33,389 bases of DNA from JAWVZB01 sp033722375 (GCA_033722375.1 JAWVZB010000022.1:1-33389); one strand, 5' to 3'; shown: positions 8,252 to 15,541, counted from the stretch's first letter. Numbers and translations: made by a program. Notes: generated by a model from the letters alone, not told the origin.

Positions 8252-8656
8252 TCAGTCGTCGTCACCCGCGGTGGGCTCGGAGGGCTCACTGGGCTCGGAC
8301 GGCTCCGAGGGTTCGCTGGGCTCGCTCGGTTCGCTCGGCTCGGACGGTTCCGACGGTTCGCTCGGTTCGCTCGGCTCGGACGGCTCCGAGGGTTCGCTGG
8401 GATCGGAGGCCTCGCTGACGTCGGTGGCCTCGTCGATCGTCTCCTCCTCGCCGAGCACGTCATCGCCATCGTCGTCATCGTCGTCGTCCTGGACGACGGC
8501 GACCACGTCCTCTGCGTCGTCCTCGCGACGGACGACGTCGTCGACGACGAACTCCTCGTCGGTGTCCTGCGGCGGGTCGCCGGGGAGTGCCGAGGCAGCT
8601 CCGGTGGCGAGCACGACGATCGAGAGAGCGGTGACACCGGCGTGTCCGAGCCGCAT
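8252..8656 (-). CDS. Secreted acidic protein with Ser-Glu-Pro repeats
   Basis: 134 residues, no recognised family. Residues 1-24 form a signal peptide (start MRLGH, hydrophobic core, ALP cleavage region). Then comes a very acidic segment with a run of seven Asp, and finally 14 consecutive Ser-Glu-Pro triplets before TAGDDD. The ATG at 8656 is chosen because GGAGG lies just upstream on this strand; a start at 8698 would add 14 polar residues in front of the signal peptide. It is last in a run of minus-strand genes with a kinase and a PH-like protein, but 120 bp separate it from the kinase, so co-transcription is uncertain. It could be a wall-spanning spacer, an ion-binding protein or a phosphorylation target; none is shown. 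Confidence 0.75.
   Translation of the reverse strand: MRLGHAGVTALSIVVLATGAASALPGDPPQDTDEEFVVDDVVRREDDAEDVVAVVQDDDDDDDGDDVLGEEETIDEATDVSEASDPSEPSEPSEPSEPSEPSEPSEPSEPSEPSEPSEPSEPSEPSEPTAGDDD
8273..8398 (-). repeat. Coding tandem repeat, 14 x Ser-Glu-Pro
   Basis: A 9-nt unit repeated 14 times inside the preceding gene. Codons vary synonymously while the SEP triplet is kept without exception, and a higher-order block recurs (GGCTCGGACGGCTCCGAGGG near the start and end of the array, on the plus strand). This suggests selection on the protein as well as slippage at the DNA level. Confidence 0.9.
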
Positions 8657-8743
8657 AGGTCCTCCGGTTCGGGGTCGGTTGCAGGGCCTGTCCATCACAT
8701 CGGCATCGTGCCCCGTGGACTTGACAGTCGTGGCTAGTCCGTT

Positions 8744-8758
8744 CGGTCAGTTCGACCG
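8744..8758 (-). terminator. Small hairpin downstream of the kinase gene
   Basis: CGGTC-AGTTC-GACCG forms a 5-bp stem with a 5-nt loop, 18 bp past the kinase stop on its strand. It is too weak to be sure of. Confidence 0.25.
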
Positions 8759-8776
8759 GCTCGAGCTCGCTGACCG

Positions 8777-9667
8777 TCAGGCACTGGGTCGGGGAGTCGT
8801 GAACTTGGGGCGCAAGCGCCCGAGCACCGGTCGTCGCGGCAGCGCATCGACCAGTGGTTCGAGCCGACGCGCGAGCGCGGCGGGGGAGGGTCGGTCGGTC
8901 GGTCGCCAGGACAGCGCGTCGGACAGGCACGACGCCAGCTCGTCCGGCAGCGTGCCGGGGATCGTGATGTGGTCGGTGTCCGGCTCGGAGAGCACCCAGG
9001 TGTCCCCGCCCTCCCGTCGCAGTCGCCGGATCGGCCAGTCGCCGGTGGCGGCGAACAGCAGGACCGCTCCCCACCCCCAGACGTCGGCGGCCGGACCGAC
9101 CTCGCTCTCGGCCGGTCGGTGCTGCTCGGGGGCCATCCACGAGATCGTGCCGAGCCGCCCCGACAGCCCGGCGGCCGACGCGAAGGTCCTGGCCAGTCCG
9201 AGGTCGATGACACGGACCCGGTCAGAGACCACGAGGTTCCCCGGTTTGACGTCCAGGTGGACCATGCGCAGCCCGTGGAGGTAGTGCAGAGCCCCGGCGA
9301 CGTCGATCGCCAGCGGCAGCAGCTGCTCCAGAGACAGCGGGCCGAACCGCTTGACCAGGCGCGACAGCCGCGGTCCCTCCACGTGCTCCATCACGAGGTG
9401 CGGCCGCTCGCCCGCGTCCGCGAGCTCGAGGAGCCGCGGGTAGGCCGCGTGGCGGACCGTCTCGAGACGCTCGGCCTCCTCACGCAGGATCGCGAGGCCC
9501 CGGTCGTCGCGATTGTCGGGCCGCAGCAGCTTCACGACGACGGTGGTCAGACGGCGATCGTCGGTCGCAAGGACCACCTCGTGCTGCTTGCCGCCACCGA
9601 GCACCTTGATGGTGTCGAGGTGCGGGGTGATCGCGTCACCCGACCGGAGCTCCCAGCTGTCGGTCAC
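8777..9667 (-). CDS. Soluble Ser/Thr protein kinase (non-RD)
   Basis: 296 residues, almost entirely one Hanks-type kinase domain, with no transmembrane segment and no PASTA repeats. Visible elements are a weak glycine loop (LGGGKQHEVV), Lys46 in VVVKLL, the catalytic loop HLDVKPGN with Asp139, Lys141 and Asn144, Asp155 in DLG replacing DFG, and APE at 179-181. Leu replaces Arg in the usual HRD, so activation-loop phosphorylation may not be needed for activity. The GTG start at 9667 has AGGA upstream. It lies 40 bp downstream of the PH-like gene and is probably co-transcribed with it, although a TAGCGT at 9695-9700 could serve as its own -10. Substrate unknown. Confidence 0.88.
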   Translation of the reverse strand: MTDSWELRSGDAITPHLDTIKVLGGGKQHEVVLATDDRRLTTVVVKLLRPDNRDDRGLAILREEAERLETVRHAAYPRLLELADAGERPHLVMEHVEGPRLSRLVKRFGPLSLEQLLPLAIDVAGALHYLHGLRMVHLDVKPGNLVVSDRVRVIDLGLARTFASAAGLSGRLGTISWMAPEQHRPAESEVGPAADVWGWGAVLLFAATGDWPIRRLRREGGDTWVLSEPDTDHITIPGTLPDELASCLSDALSWRPTDRPSPAALARRLEPLVDALPRRPVLGRLRPKFTTPRPSA

Positions 9668-9707
9668 GCTCGTCCTGGTCCGAGGTCTCCGGAGACGCTA
9701 TCGCTAC

Positions 9708-10094
9708 CTAGTCGGCGTGGATGATGCGGACCTTGGGGGGACGCTCCTGCGGAAGCGGGTCGGCGGCGCTGCGGGTGGAGACCAGATCGACCAGGAGCTC
9801 GAGTGCGGGCTGGTCGGTGATGCGGTCCACCTGGTGCGTGTCGCCGTCGGCCATGGTGATGGCGAGGACGTCACCGTCGTCGCCGGGCTCGATCGAGATC
9901 TGCTCGATGTCGGGGTACTCGAGCCGGACGGGGTTGCCGCGCCGCGGTCCGACGAGGAAGACACGCTGATCGGTCGCGATCACGACCAGTCTCCGGCGGC
10001 CGCCGTGCTCCCGGCCCTGCACGCAGCCGATGAGCCCCTCCATCGGGGCGAGCTCGCGACGGGTCTCGCGCACGACCCGGTCCAGCAGCGTCAT
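9708..10094 (-). CDS. Small PH-like domain protein
   Basis: 128 residues, cytoplasmic, no signal or membrane segment. The middle (about residues 20-100) has the strand pattern of bacterial PH-like domains: RRRLVVIATDQRVFLVGP, then VRLEYPDIEQISIEPG, then VLAITMADGDTHQV. Such domains are small binding modules of mostly unknown ligand. The ATG at 10094 has a strong GGAGGAGG on this strand. It lies between the MOSC and kinase genes, all in the same direction with gaps near 40 bp, so an operon is likely. The fold assignment is from pattern only. Confidence 0.72.
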   Translation of the reverse strand: MTLLDRVVRETRRELAPMEGLIGCVQGREHGGRRRLVVIATDQRVFLVGPRRGNPVRLEYPDIEQISIEPGDDGDVLAITMADGDTHQVDRITDQPALELLVDLVSTRSAADPLPQERPPKVRIIHAD

Positions 10095-10136
10095 GGCCGT
10101 TCCTCCTCCCTGGTCCTGTCATCGACAGACCAGCGG

Positions 10137-10655
10137 TCAGTCTTGACCTGAGCTCGGCCGAACAGCCGTCACCTCGTCACCCACGCGGATCGTGCCGCCC
10201 GCGATCACCCGGGCCGTGATGCCGCCGTGGCCCCGCATCGCCTGGAACCCGCCCGCCCCGAGGTTCTCCTCCATCCGCGAGCAGGGGTGACAGTGTCCGG
10301 TGCCCTCGAGCACGACCTCGGATCCGATCCTGAACCGGAGGTCGCGTAGTCCCAGCAGGGGGATCCCCGACACCACGAGGTTCCGGCGGAGGTCAGAGGG
10401 ATCCACGTCGTGGCCCACCAACCCTGCGACCACCGGAAGGTGTTCCGCCTGGATGAGTGTGACGTGCCGCTTGCCGTCGGGGTTGGGCTCCCCTGCAGCG
10501 CGGCGGTCACCGTCGAGTCCGAGCCCCTCCCGGACCTCGACCGCATCCACCGCGGTGACCGCGGCGCGGTGGGCGGGGCGCAGCCCGATCCACTCGAGCC
10601 GCCCCACCTGGGGGACGGTCTCGACGAGTTCGCGGGTGCTCGGCACGGTCGACAT
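10137..10655 (-). CDS. MOSC domain protein
   Basis: 172 residues, a MOSC (molybdenum cofactor sulfurase C-terminal) domain protein. Typical segments are LGLDGDRRA, GKRHVTLIQAEHL, DLRRNLVVSG and GHCHPCSRMEENLG with Cys122 and Cys125, then MRGHGGITARVIAGG. MOSC proteins bind or transfer metal-sulfur groups, often with a molybdenum enzyme partner; none is encoded nearby. The start is the ATG at 10655 (a GTG directly before it is possible). There is no Shine-Dalgarno sequence, and a TACGGT -10 lies 8 nt upstream, so the message is probably leaderless. A longer open frame to 11066 overlaps the divergent gene and is not coding. Confidence 0.87.
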   Translation of the reverse strand: MSTVPSTRELVETVPQVGRLEWIGLRPAHRAAVTAVDAVEVREGLGLDGDRRAAGEPNPDGKRHVTLIQAEHLPVVAGLVGHDVDPSDLRRNLVVSGIPLLGLRDLRFRIGSEVVLEGTGHCHPCSRMEENLGAGGFQAMRGHGGITARVIAGGTIRVGDEVTAVRPSSGQD

Positions 10656-10663
10656 CACGAAGG

Positions 10664-10673
10664 ACCGTAGCCT
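10664..10673. promoter_or_regulatory. Overlapping divergent -10 elements
   Basis: ACCGTAGCCT reads TAGCCT (10668-10673) on the plus strand, 9 nt before the DsbA-like ATG. On the minus strand it reads TACGGT (10669-10664), 8 nt before the MOSC ATG. Both share the TA at 10668-10669. Neither gene has a Shine-Dalgarno sequence. No good -35 is visible on either side. Confidence 0.55.
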
Positions 10674-10682
10674 TCGCAGCCC

Positions 10683-11237
10683 ATGCTGCGCTGCTACCAC
10701 GACCTGCCCTCGGCGGCCTCCGCCGTCGCCGTCCTGCGGCTGCAACGGCTCGCCGACGAGGGCTTGGCGGTCGAGTTCGAGGGCTTCGAGACCCACCCCG
10801 CGGCATCGCCGCTGCCGGTGACCCTGGACGTCCTCGCCGAGCGCGAGCGGTGGCAGGACCGTGCCGCGGCACTCGGTTTGGAGCTCGCCCGCCCCGCAAA
10901 CGTCCCCCCGACCGCGCTGGTGCACGCCATCGAGGACGTCGCCCGCGACGCCGGCCTCGGGGCGTCCTGGCGGGAGACGACCTACCGCGCCTACTGGGAG
11001 GAGGGGGCTGACGTCTCCGACCACGGTGTGCTCGCGGCCCTGGCACAGCGCGCCGGGCTCGAACAACAGGAGGTCGCTGCGGTCCTCGACGACCCCGCGG
11101 CGTCGGCGCGGATCCGGCAGCGGTCGGGGCGGCGCCGCTCGTCCGGCGTGGGCGGCGTCCCGATGCTCGAGGTGAGCGGGGCGCTGGTCCCCGCCGACCT
11201 CACCGACGAAGAGCTCCGCACCCTCGCCAGCAGGTAG
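10683..11237 (+). CDS. DsbA-fold protein without catalytic cysteines
   Basis: 184 residues resembling the DsbA/2-hydroxychromene-2-carboxylate isomerase superfamily. It starts with the strand-helix entry LRCYHDLPSAASAVAVLRLQ, has a helical insert in the middle (residues 50-140) and ends with the cis-proline segment GVGGVPMLEV before the last strand and helix. Where oxidoreductases have CxxC, this protein has PSAAS, more like the SPxSY of HCCA isomerases, so thiol oxidoreductase activity is unlikely. No signal peptide. The ATG at 10683 has no ribosome site and lies 9 nt after a TAGCCT -10. The true reaction is unknown. Confidence 0.72.
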   Translation: MLRCYHDLPSAASAVAVLRLQRLADEGLAVEFEGFETHPAASPLPVTLDVLAERERWQDRAAALGLELARPANVPPTALVHAIEDVARDAGLGASWRETTYRAYWEEGADVSDHGVLAALAQRAGLEQQEVAAVLDDPAASARIRQRSGRRRSSGVGGVPMLEVSGALVPADLTDEELRTLASR

Positions 11238-11313
11238 GAAGGTGCGAGCGGTGTCCCCGGGTGGGCAGTATCGCTGGGTCCGCCATCAAAGCCCCAGCCT
11301 GTGGCGCCCCTCG

Positions 11314-11480
11314 CCAGGAGCCTGCTGAACAAATCATGGTGGCGCAGGACGCGTCGAGCTCGCCCCTGGCCGTGTTGCAGACTCGTCCGAATAGCGCTGC
11401 TATTCGGACTCGCTGCGCCTTGCCAGATGACGACCTCGCCATCGTCCCGCATCCACCGGACATATTCAGCAGACTCCTAG
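11314..11480. repeat. 167-nt imperfect inverted repeat (hairpin element, copy 2)
   Basis: Arms run outward from base 11397. The inner stem CCGAATAGC-GCT-GCTATTCGG is perfect. The outer ends also pair well: CCAGGAGCCTGCTGAAC against the complement of TTCAGCAGACTCCTAG. The core 11366-11426 starts CTGGCCGTGTTGCAG and ends GCGCCTTGCCAG, matching copy 1 at 6816-6877, while the inner stem is unrelated to that of copy 1. The right end contains the TAG stop of the minus-strand DUF2332 gene. It lies between the converging ends of the DsbA-like and DUF2332 genes. It looks like a miniature mobile or structured element without coding capacity. Confidence 0.85.
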
Positions 11481-12562
11481 AACCACCTCACCCAGGTGCC
11501 GTGCCAGTCGGAGGACGCGATCGTGCGCCACTGGGGCGGGCCGGACCCGTCGCTGAGCCCGACGCTCACCTCCGGCCAGTTGGACCCGTCGGCCGGCACG
11601 CCCCGCGGCGGCTCGAAGCTGACGTAGGCGAACGGGGCGTCGGGAGTGGCGGCACGCAGGCAGCGTTCGGCGATGTCGCCGAGCTGGGTGATCGCTCCGG
11701 CAGTCAGGAAGTGGCGCACCTGGGAGTGGAAGAGCACCGTGGTGACGCCGTCCTCGGGGCCGGCGTTGTCGAGCGCCCAGCTGACGAGGTCGCCCTGCTC
11801 GATCGTTGCTGGCGTGCCGTGGGCGACGCGGATGGCCGCGGTGAGGCGTTCGTGGCGGGCGGGCTCGTCCGGCCAGACGAACGCCCGGAGCAGCCGTGCG
11901 CCCTCGTCGGTCAGCGGGTCGATCGGTTGGAGGTCCACGCCCCGCCGTTCGGTGACCTCGACGGTGGGCGGCGACAACGAGCGGGGTACGGCGCCCTCGG
12001 CGCGGCTCTCAAGCAGAGGACCCACGGCGGGGCCCCAGCTCGGGCCGTCGCTGAACTCGTAGCGGTAGCGGTCGAAGCGGAGGTTCAGGCCAGCGGACGC
12101 ACCGAGCTCCAGCAGTCGGAGGGGCTTGCCGAAGGAGGCGGCCGCGAGGAACCCGGTGAGCAGCGCGGCGCACCGTCCGGCCTCGTTCGTCTGCAGCCGG
12201 TGGGTGGTCACGAACGCGTTGGCCTGCTCCTCGTTCTCGATGAGCCAGGCCAGCGCGAGTGCGGCGGGTGCGCCGTCGTCGGGGTGCCTGGCAGCGTCAC
12301 CGCGTGCGGTCGGGTACCAGGCCGCGTGGGCCAGGTCCGGGTCGTCGAGCGCTGCGCGGTGGAGGGCCGCCAGGATGAGCAGTCGGACCTCCTCGGGCGC
12401 CGCGGCCGCCGGCGCGGTCAGGAGCCTCGGGATGACGCCACCGTCGAACCCGCGCTCCGTGGCCCCGGCGACCCCGGCGATGAGCCGCTCGTACAGGCGG
12501 GAGCGCCCTTTGACGTAGCGCAGGAGATCCCGCAGGATCTCGGCTGCTCCGGCCCCGTCCAC
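11477..12562 (-). CDS. DUF2332 family protein
   Basis: 361 residues, the usual length for DUF2332, a family of unknown function common in actinobacteria. Recognisable segments are HRLQTNEAGRCAALLTGFL, then PLRLLELGASAGLNLRFDRY, then VVEVTERRGVDLQPIDPL-like and LRAFVWPDEPARHERL stretches. The LELGASAGLNL segment resembles a SAM-binding loop, so a methyltransferase-like fold is possible (inference). The GTG at 12562 has GGGAGG upstream on this strand, with TACCGT (12592-12587) as a likely -10. The stop codon lies inside the inverted repeat at 11314-11480. Confidence 0.88.
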   Translation of the reverse strand: MDGAGAAEILRDLLRYVKGRSRLYERLIAGVAGATERGFDGGVIPRLLTAPAAAAPEEVRLLILAALHRAALDDPDLAHAAWYPTARGDAARHPDDGAPAALALAWLIENEEQANAFVTTHRLQTNEAGRCAALLTGFLAAASFGKPLRLLELGASAGLNLRFDRYRYEFSDGPSWGPAVGPLLESRAEGAVPRSLSPPTVEVTERRGVDLQPIDPLTDEGARLLRAFVWPDEPARHERLTAAIRVAHGTPATIEQGDLVSWALDNAGPEDGVTTVLFHSQVRHFLTAGAITQLGDIAERCLRAATPDAPFAYVSFEPPRGVPADGSNWPEVSVGLSDGSGPPQWRTIASSDWHGTWVRWF

Positions 12563-12586
12563 GTGGTCCTCCCGACGTCTCCCTGA

Positions 12587-12592
12587 ACGGTA
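12587..12592 (-). promoter_or_regulatory. Candidate -10 of the DUF2332 gene
   Basis: TACCGT on the minus strand, 24 bp before the GTG start and upstream of its GGGAGG ribosome site. It directly adjoins the terminator hairpin of the preceding gene. Confidence 0.35.
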
Positions 12593-12616
12593 GTCCCGGT
12601 GCGCACCCGCCGGGAC
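12593..12616 (-). terminator. Terminator hairpin of the vanW-methyltransferase unit
   Basis: GTCCCGG and CCGGGAC form a 7-bp GC stem around a 10-nt loop, 12 bp beyond the methyltransferase stop. There is no U-run, as is common in high-GC actinobacteria. Confidence 0.55.
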
Positions 12617-12628
12617 CGGCCTCGTCCG

Positions 12629-13552
12629 TCAGCCGCTCATCGTCGCCTGGACGGTCAGGAGCGCGCGGCTCGGGAGCAAGGGCTCGAACAGGTGGGCGTC
12701 CAGCCTTCGGAGCGCGGCGTACAGACGGGCCGCGCGCCGCCGGTCCTGGGATGACCGTCCCAGGGTCGGGATCTCCTCGACGAGGACGTAGTAGGCGGTC
12801 GCCCAGGCGATCGAGAGGGCGCCGGCGCCGCGGACCTCGACGCGCCCGAACCCGGCTGCCTCGCCGAGCTCCTGGAGCTCGCGGGGCGTGAACGTGTGGA
12901 TGTTGGCGGCCATGGCCACGAGGTCCCAGTAGCGCTGTTCCTGTGCTGCGTCGTCGTCGAGCTCGGGGAGGGGACGTCCCAGGCGCCGGGCGGCTGCCCG
13001 GGCGCCGGCCAGTCCTGCCTGTGTCGCCCGAGCGACCCAGCCACCGACCCCGTCGGCGTGGGGGGACGGCTCGGAGGTCAACACGACCGGCCCGCCACCT
13101 CTGACCACCCGCCGCCATTCGGTGAGCGCCGCCACGGGGTCGTGGAGGTGGTGGAGCACTCCGCGGCTCACCACGGCGTCGAAGCCGTCGTCAGGGAACG
13201 GCAGCTCTGCCGCGCTGGCGCGGACGACCCGGGGTTCGACCCCGAGCTGTCTGGCGTTCTCCTCGACGCGTGCCAGCATCCCGGGCGAGAGGTCGACGAG
13301 CCAGGCCTCGTCAGTGACCCCGGCCGCCAACAGCCCGAGGCCGAGGTAGCCGGTGCCGCAGCCGACGTCGAGGACGCGGCTGAACCGCTGGTCACCGACG
13401 AGCTTGGCGACCTCCCGACGGGCATCGTCTGCCTGGTCGTGGTCGTAGGCGATCCCGAACCGCTCGTCGTACGCGTGGCACTCGACCTCGTGGAAGGCGA
13501 ACTGGAGCTCGTCGGGGGTCAGCTCATCCGACCCGTCACCGGCGTCGCTCAT
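12629..13552 (-). CDS. Class I SAM-dependent methyltransferase
   Basis: 307 residues. The SAM motif I is VLDVGCGTGYLGLGLL (about residues 59-74), followed by LVDLSPGML and the motif FDAVVSRGVLHHLHDP typical of UbiE-like methyltransferases. The C-terminal third (FTPRELQELGEAAGF and beyond) is helical and probably selects the substrate, which I cannot name. Its ATG lies in the stop of the upstream vanW-type gene (ATGA), so the two are translationally coupled. That suggests a lipid or cell-envelope substrate, as inference only. A GC hairpin follows the stop. Confidence 0.87.
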   Translation of the reverse strand: MSDAGDGSDELTPDELQFAFHEVECHAYDERFGIAYDHDQADDARREVAKLVGDQRFSRVLDVGCGTGYLGLGLLAAGVTDEAWLVDLSPGMLARVEENARQLGVEPRVVRASAAELPFPDDGFDAVVSRGVLHHLHDPVAALTEWRRVVRGGGPVVLTSEPSPHADGVGGWVARATQAGLAGARAAARRLGRPLPELDDDAAQEQRYWDLVAMAANIHTFTPRELQELGEAAGFGRVEVRGAGALSIAWATAYYVLVEEIPTLGRSSQDRRRAARLYAALRRLDAHLFEPLLPSRALLTVQATMSG

Positions 13553-15531
13553 CCATCCCCGCCGGACCCGTCCCCACCCGGGGAGGGGGAGGGCGACGGG
13601 GACGGAGAGGGAGAAGGAGAGGGCTCTTCGTCTGGCTCCTCGGTCTCCTCGGGCTCTGGCTTCGGTTCGGGGTTGTACTCGATGATCTCGAGCTCGGGGC
13701 TGTAGACGTTGCTCCAGTCGTCACTCGTCTCGGTGCCGTCCTCGTAGACGATCACGCGGGTGACGTTGATGCTGAACCCACTCTTGCCGCTCTGCACCAC
13801 CCGCTCGGTCTGCGGTGGCAGGTCTCGGTTGATCCGCCGCCGGGTCGGGTGCGACCGGTAGTTGTAGGGCTCGCCGTGGATGGCGGTGACCCGCTCGACC
13901 TGGTTCTGGCCGTAGAACGTGACCGTGATCGAGGTGGGGGTGTAGGAGGTCTTGATGAGGATCCCGTGGCCGGTGTCGTTCGTGAACCGCACGTCGATGT
14001 CGGGCGAGGGGTAGTTGAGGGTCGCCTCCCGCCCCATCGGGTAGCGCGAGATGTAGAAGCTGTGTGGCTTGTAGGTGTCGGGGTCGAGTCCCGAGAAGAA
14101 GACCGCGTTGACGGTCGTCGTGCCGAACTGTGACACGCCGCCGCCGCAGACCGGGACCACCTCACCGTTGAGGATCATCCCGTCCTGGACGAAGCCCTTC
14201 GAACAGGTCCGGTGCCCGGAGATCTGGTTGACCGAGAACTGCTCGTCCGGGAGCACGAGGGTGTGGTCGACCATGTCGGCGAGCTTCTGGATGTTGTGGA
14301 CACGGTTCTGGCAGCACTTGTGGTAGGTCGTGAAGGTCCCGAGCAGTTCAGTGATCCCGAGGTCCTCGGCGCCTTCGGTGGTCAGGTCGGGTTCGACGCG
14401 TGCGAGCCGCAGCTCGGCCTGGCGGCGGGCGTCCTGGAGGAGCTCCGTGAGCTGGGTTGCGGCGAGGGTCTCGTCGAACTCCCAGCCATCGGTGTGCGGG
14501 ACGATGTCGACGTCGGCGGGGCGTGGCCGCCAGGTGACGTCGGCCTTGTCGTCGAGGGTGACCGGCGGCTCTCGCGGGACCTCGAAGCGGGCCGAGACCG
14601 GCTCGACCCGGAAGTCCTCGGCCCGGTCCTGGACGACGTCCGTAACCGCCTCGGGGGTCACGACGAGTTCGACCGTCGTGTCTTCGGAGCCCGGGTCGAC
14701 CTGCCGCAGGGAGATGAGCGGGGCGATCTCCTCGGGTGCGAGCACCATGGCCACGTCGGTGACGGGGGACTCGAGCGTGAGTGGCGCCGCGACGGCCCGT
14801 TCTGCCTGCCGCCCGACCGCCTCGACCGCCGCGGGGGTGATCGGGGTCGGATCGATATCGGCCGGAAGCTCGAGGGTGTCGGGCCCGGCAGTCTCGAGCG
14901 CTGCGAGGATGGTGTCGCGGACCTCCTCCTGACGCACGGTGACGCCGTCAGCCGGAAGCTCGAGGGTCACCTCGAGCGTGTCCGGGTCGACCTCGACCGC
15001 TCCGATCGACGGCTCCCGGTCGAGTTCGCCGGCCAGGTCGTCGATCCACTCGTCGAGGGCCTCCTCGTCGTGGCTCGTGTGCAGCGCCACCTCCTGCTCG
15101 ACCCAGAAGGACCGCACCCGGTCGGCGGCGTCGCGCACGAAGCCACCGTCGCGCCCCACGGCGAAAGCGGCGGCCACGGTGTCGCTGACGTCCACGGCGT
15201 GGTCGATCTCGGCCGGATCGAGCACGAACTCGCGGTCCTTCAGGGTGAAGGTCACGGGGTCGCTGGTGCGGGCGGCGGCGACGTCCTGGAGTGCCTGTTC
15301 CGCGTCCGCGCGGGAGAGGCCGCCGACGTCGACGTCCGCCACCGACACCCCGGGCAGGATTTCGCCCTGCTGCACGAGCCACAGGCCGGCGAGCACGGCC
15401 GCAGCCAGCCCGACGACGGCCCCCGTGACCACACCGGCGACCGTGAGGTACCGGCGGGTCGTCACGGGGCGCTGTGGGGGTTTGCCGGAGGCCGCTGGCT
15501 CGGACCTGGTCAGCGGTTCGTTGATCCCCAT
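13549..15531 (-). CDS. VanW family protein with peptidoglycan-binding-like domains
   Basis: 660 residues. A short basic cytoplasmic tail (VTTRRY) precedes one membrane segment at about residues 29-52. The extracellular part begins with GVSVADVDVGGLSRADAEQAL, typical of the PG_binding_4 domains that precede VanW, and two such domains are probable (to about residue 350). The VanW domain follows (about 405-540: LPDEQFSVNQISG, CGGGVSQFGTTTVNAVFFSG), then a charged region and a tail of Pro-Ser repeats. VanW proteins are cell-wall associated with no settled activity. The ATG at 15531 lacks a ribosome site and follows a TAGCCT -10 by 10 nt, so it may be almost leaderless. It diverges from an M23 peptidase gene. 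Confidence 0.93.
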   Translation of the reverse strand: MGINEPLTRSEPAASGKPPQRPVTTRRYLTVAGVVTGAVVGLAAAVLAGLWLVQQGEILPGVSVADVDVGGLSRADAEQALQDVAAARTSDPVTFTLKDREFVLDPAEIDHAVDVSDTVAAAFAVGRDGGFVRDAADRVRSFWVEQEVALHTSHDEEALDEWIDDLAGELDREPSIGAVEVDPDTLEVTLELPADGVTVRQEEVRDTILAALETAGPDTLELPADIDPTPITPAAVEAVGRQAERAVAAPLTLESPVTDVAMVLAPEEIAPLISLRQVDPGSEDTTVELVVTPEAVTDVVQDRAEDFRVEPVSARFEVPREPPVTLDDKADVTWRPRPADVDIVPHTDGWEFDETLAATQLTELLQDARRQAELRLARVEPDLTTEGAEDLGITELLGTFTTYHKCCQNRVHNIQKLADMVDHTLVLPDEQFSVNQISGHRTCSKGFVQDGMILNGEVVPVCGGGVSQFGTTTVNAVFFSGLDPDTYKPHSFYISRYPMGREATLNYPSPDIDVRFTNDTGHGILIKTSYTPTSITVTFYGQNQVERVTAIHGEPYNYRSHPTRRRINRDLPPQTERVVQSGKSGFSINVTRVIVYEDGTETSDDWSNVYSPELEIIEYNPEPKPEPEETEEPDEEPSPSPSPSPSPSPSPGGDGSGGDG

Positions 15532-15541
15532 TCGTGCCGGG

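Noticed and set aside
8273..8398. Possible CRISPR array
   Set aside because: The unit is 9 nt, contiguous and coding, with no spacers.
8244..9284. Plus-strand frame with GSEGSLGS repeats
   Set aside because: It is the complement of the SEP repeat and of the kinase gene. The minus-strand genes have signal peptide, ribosome site and kinase motifs.
10656..11066. N-terminal extension of the MOSC protein
   Set aside because: It overlaps the divergent DsbA-like gene over more than 380 bp and adds residues foreign to MOSC proteins.
11238..11476. Short open frames across the second hairpin element
   Set aside because: They cross the inverted repeat, have no ribosome site and resemble no protein; the symmetry explains the sequence better.
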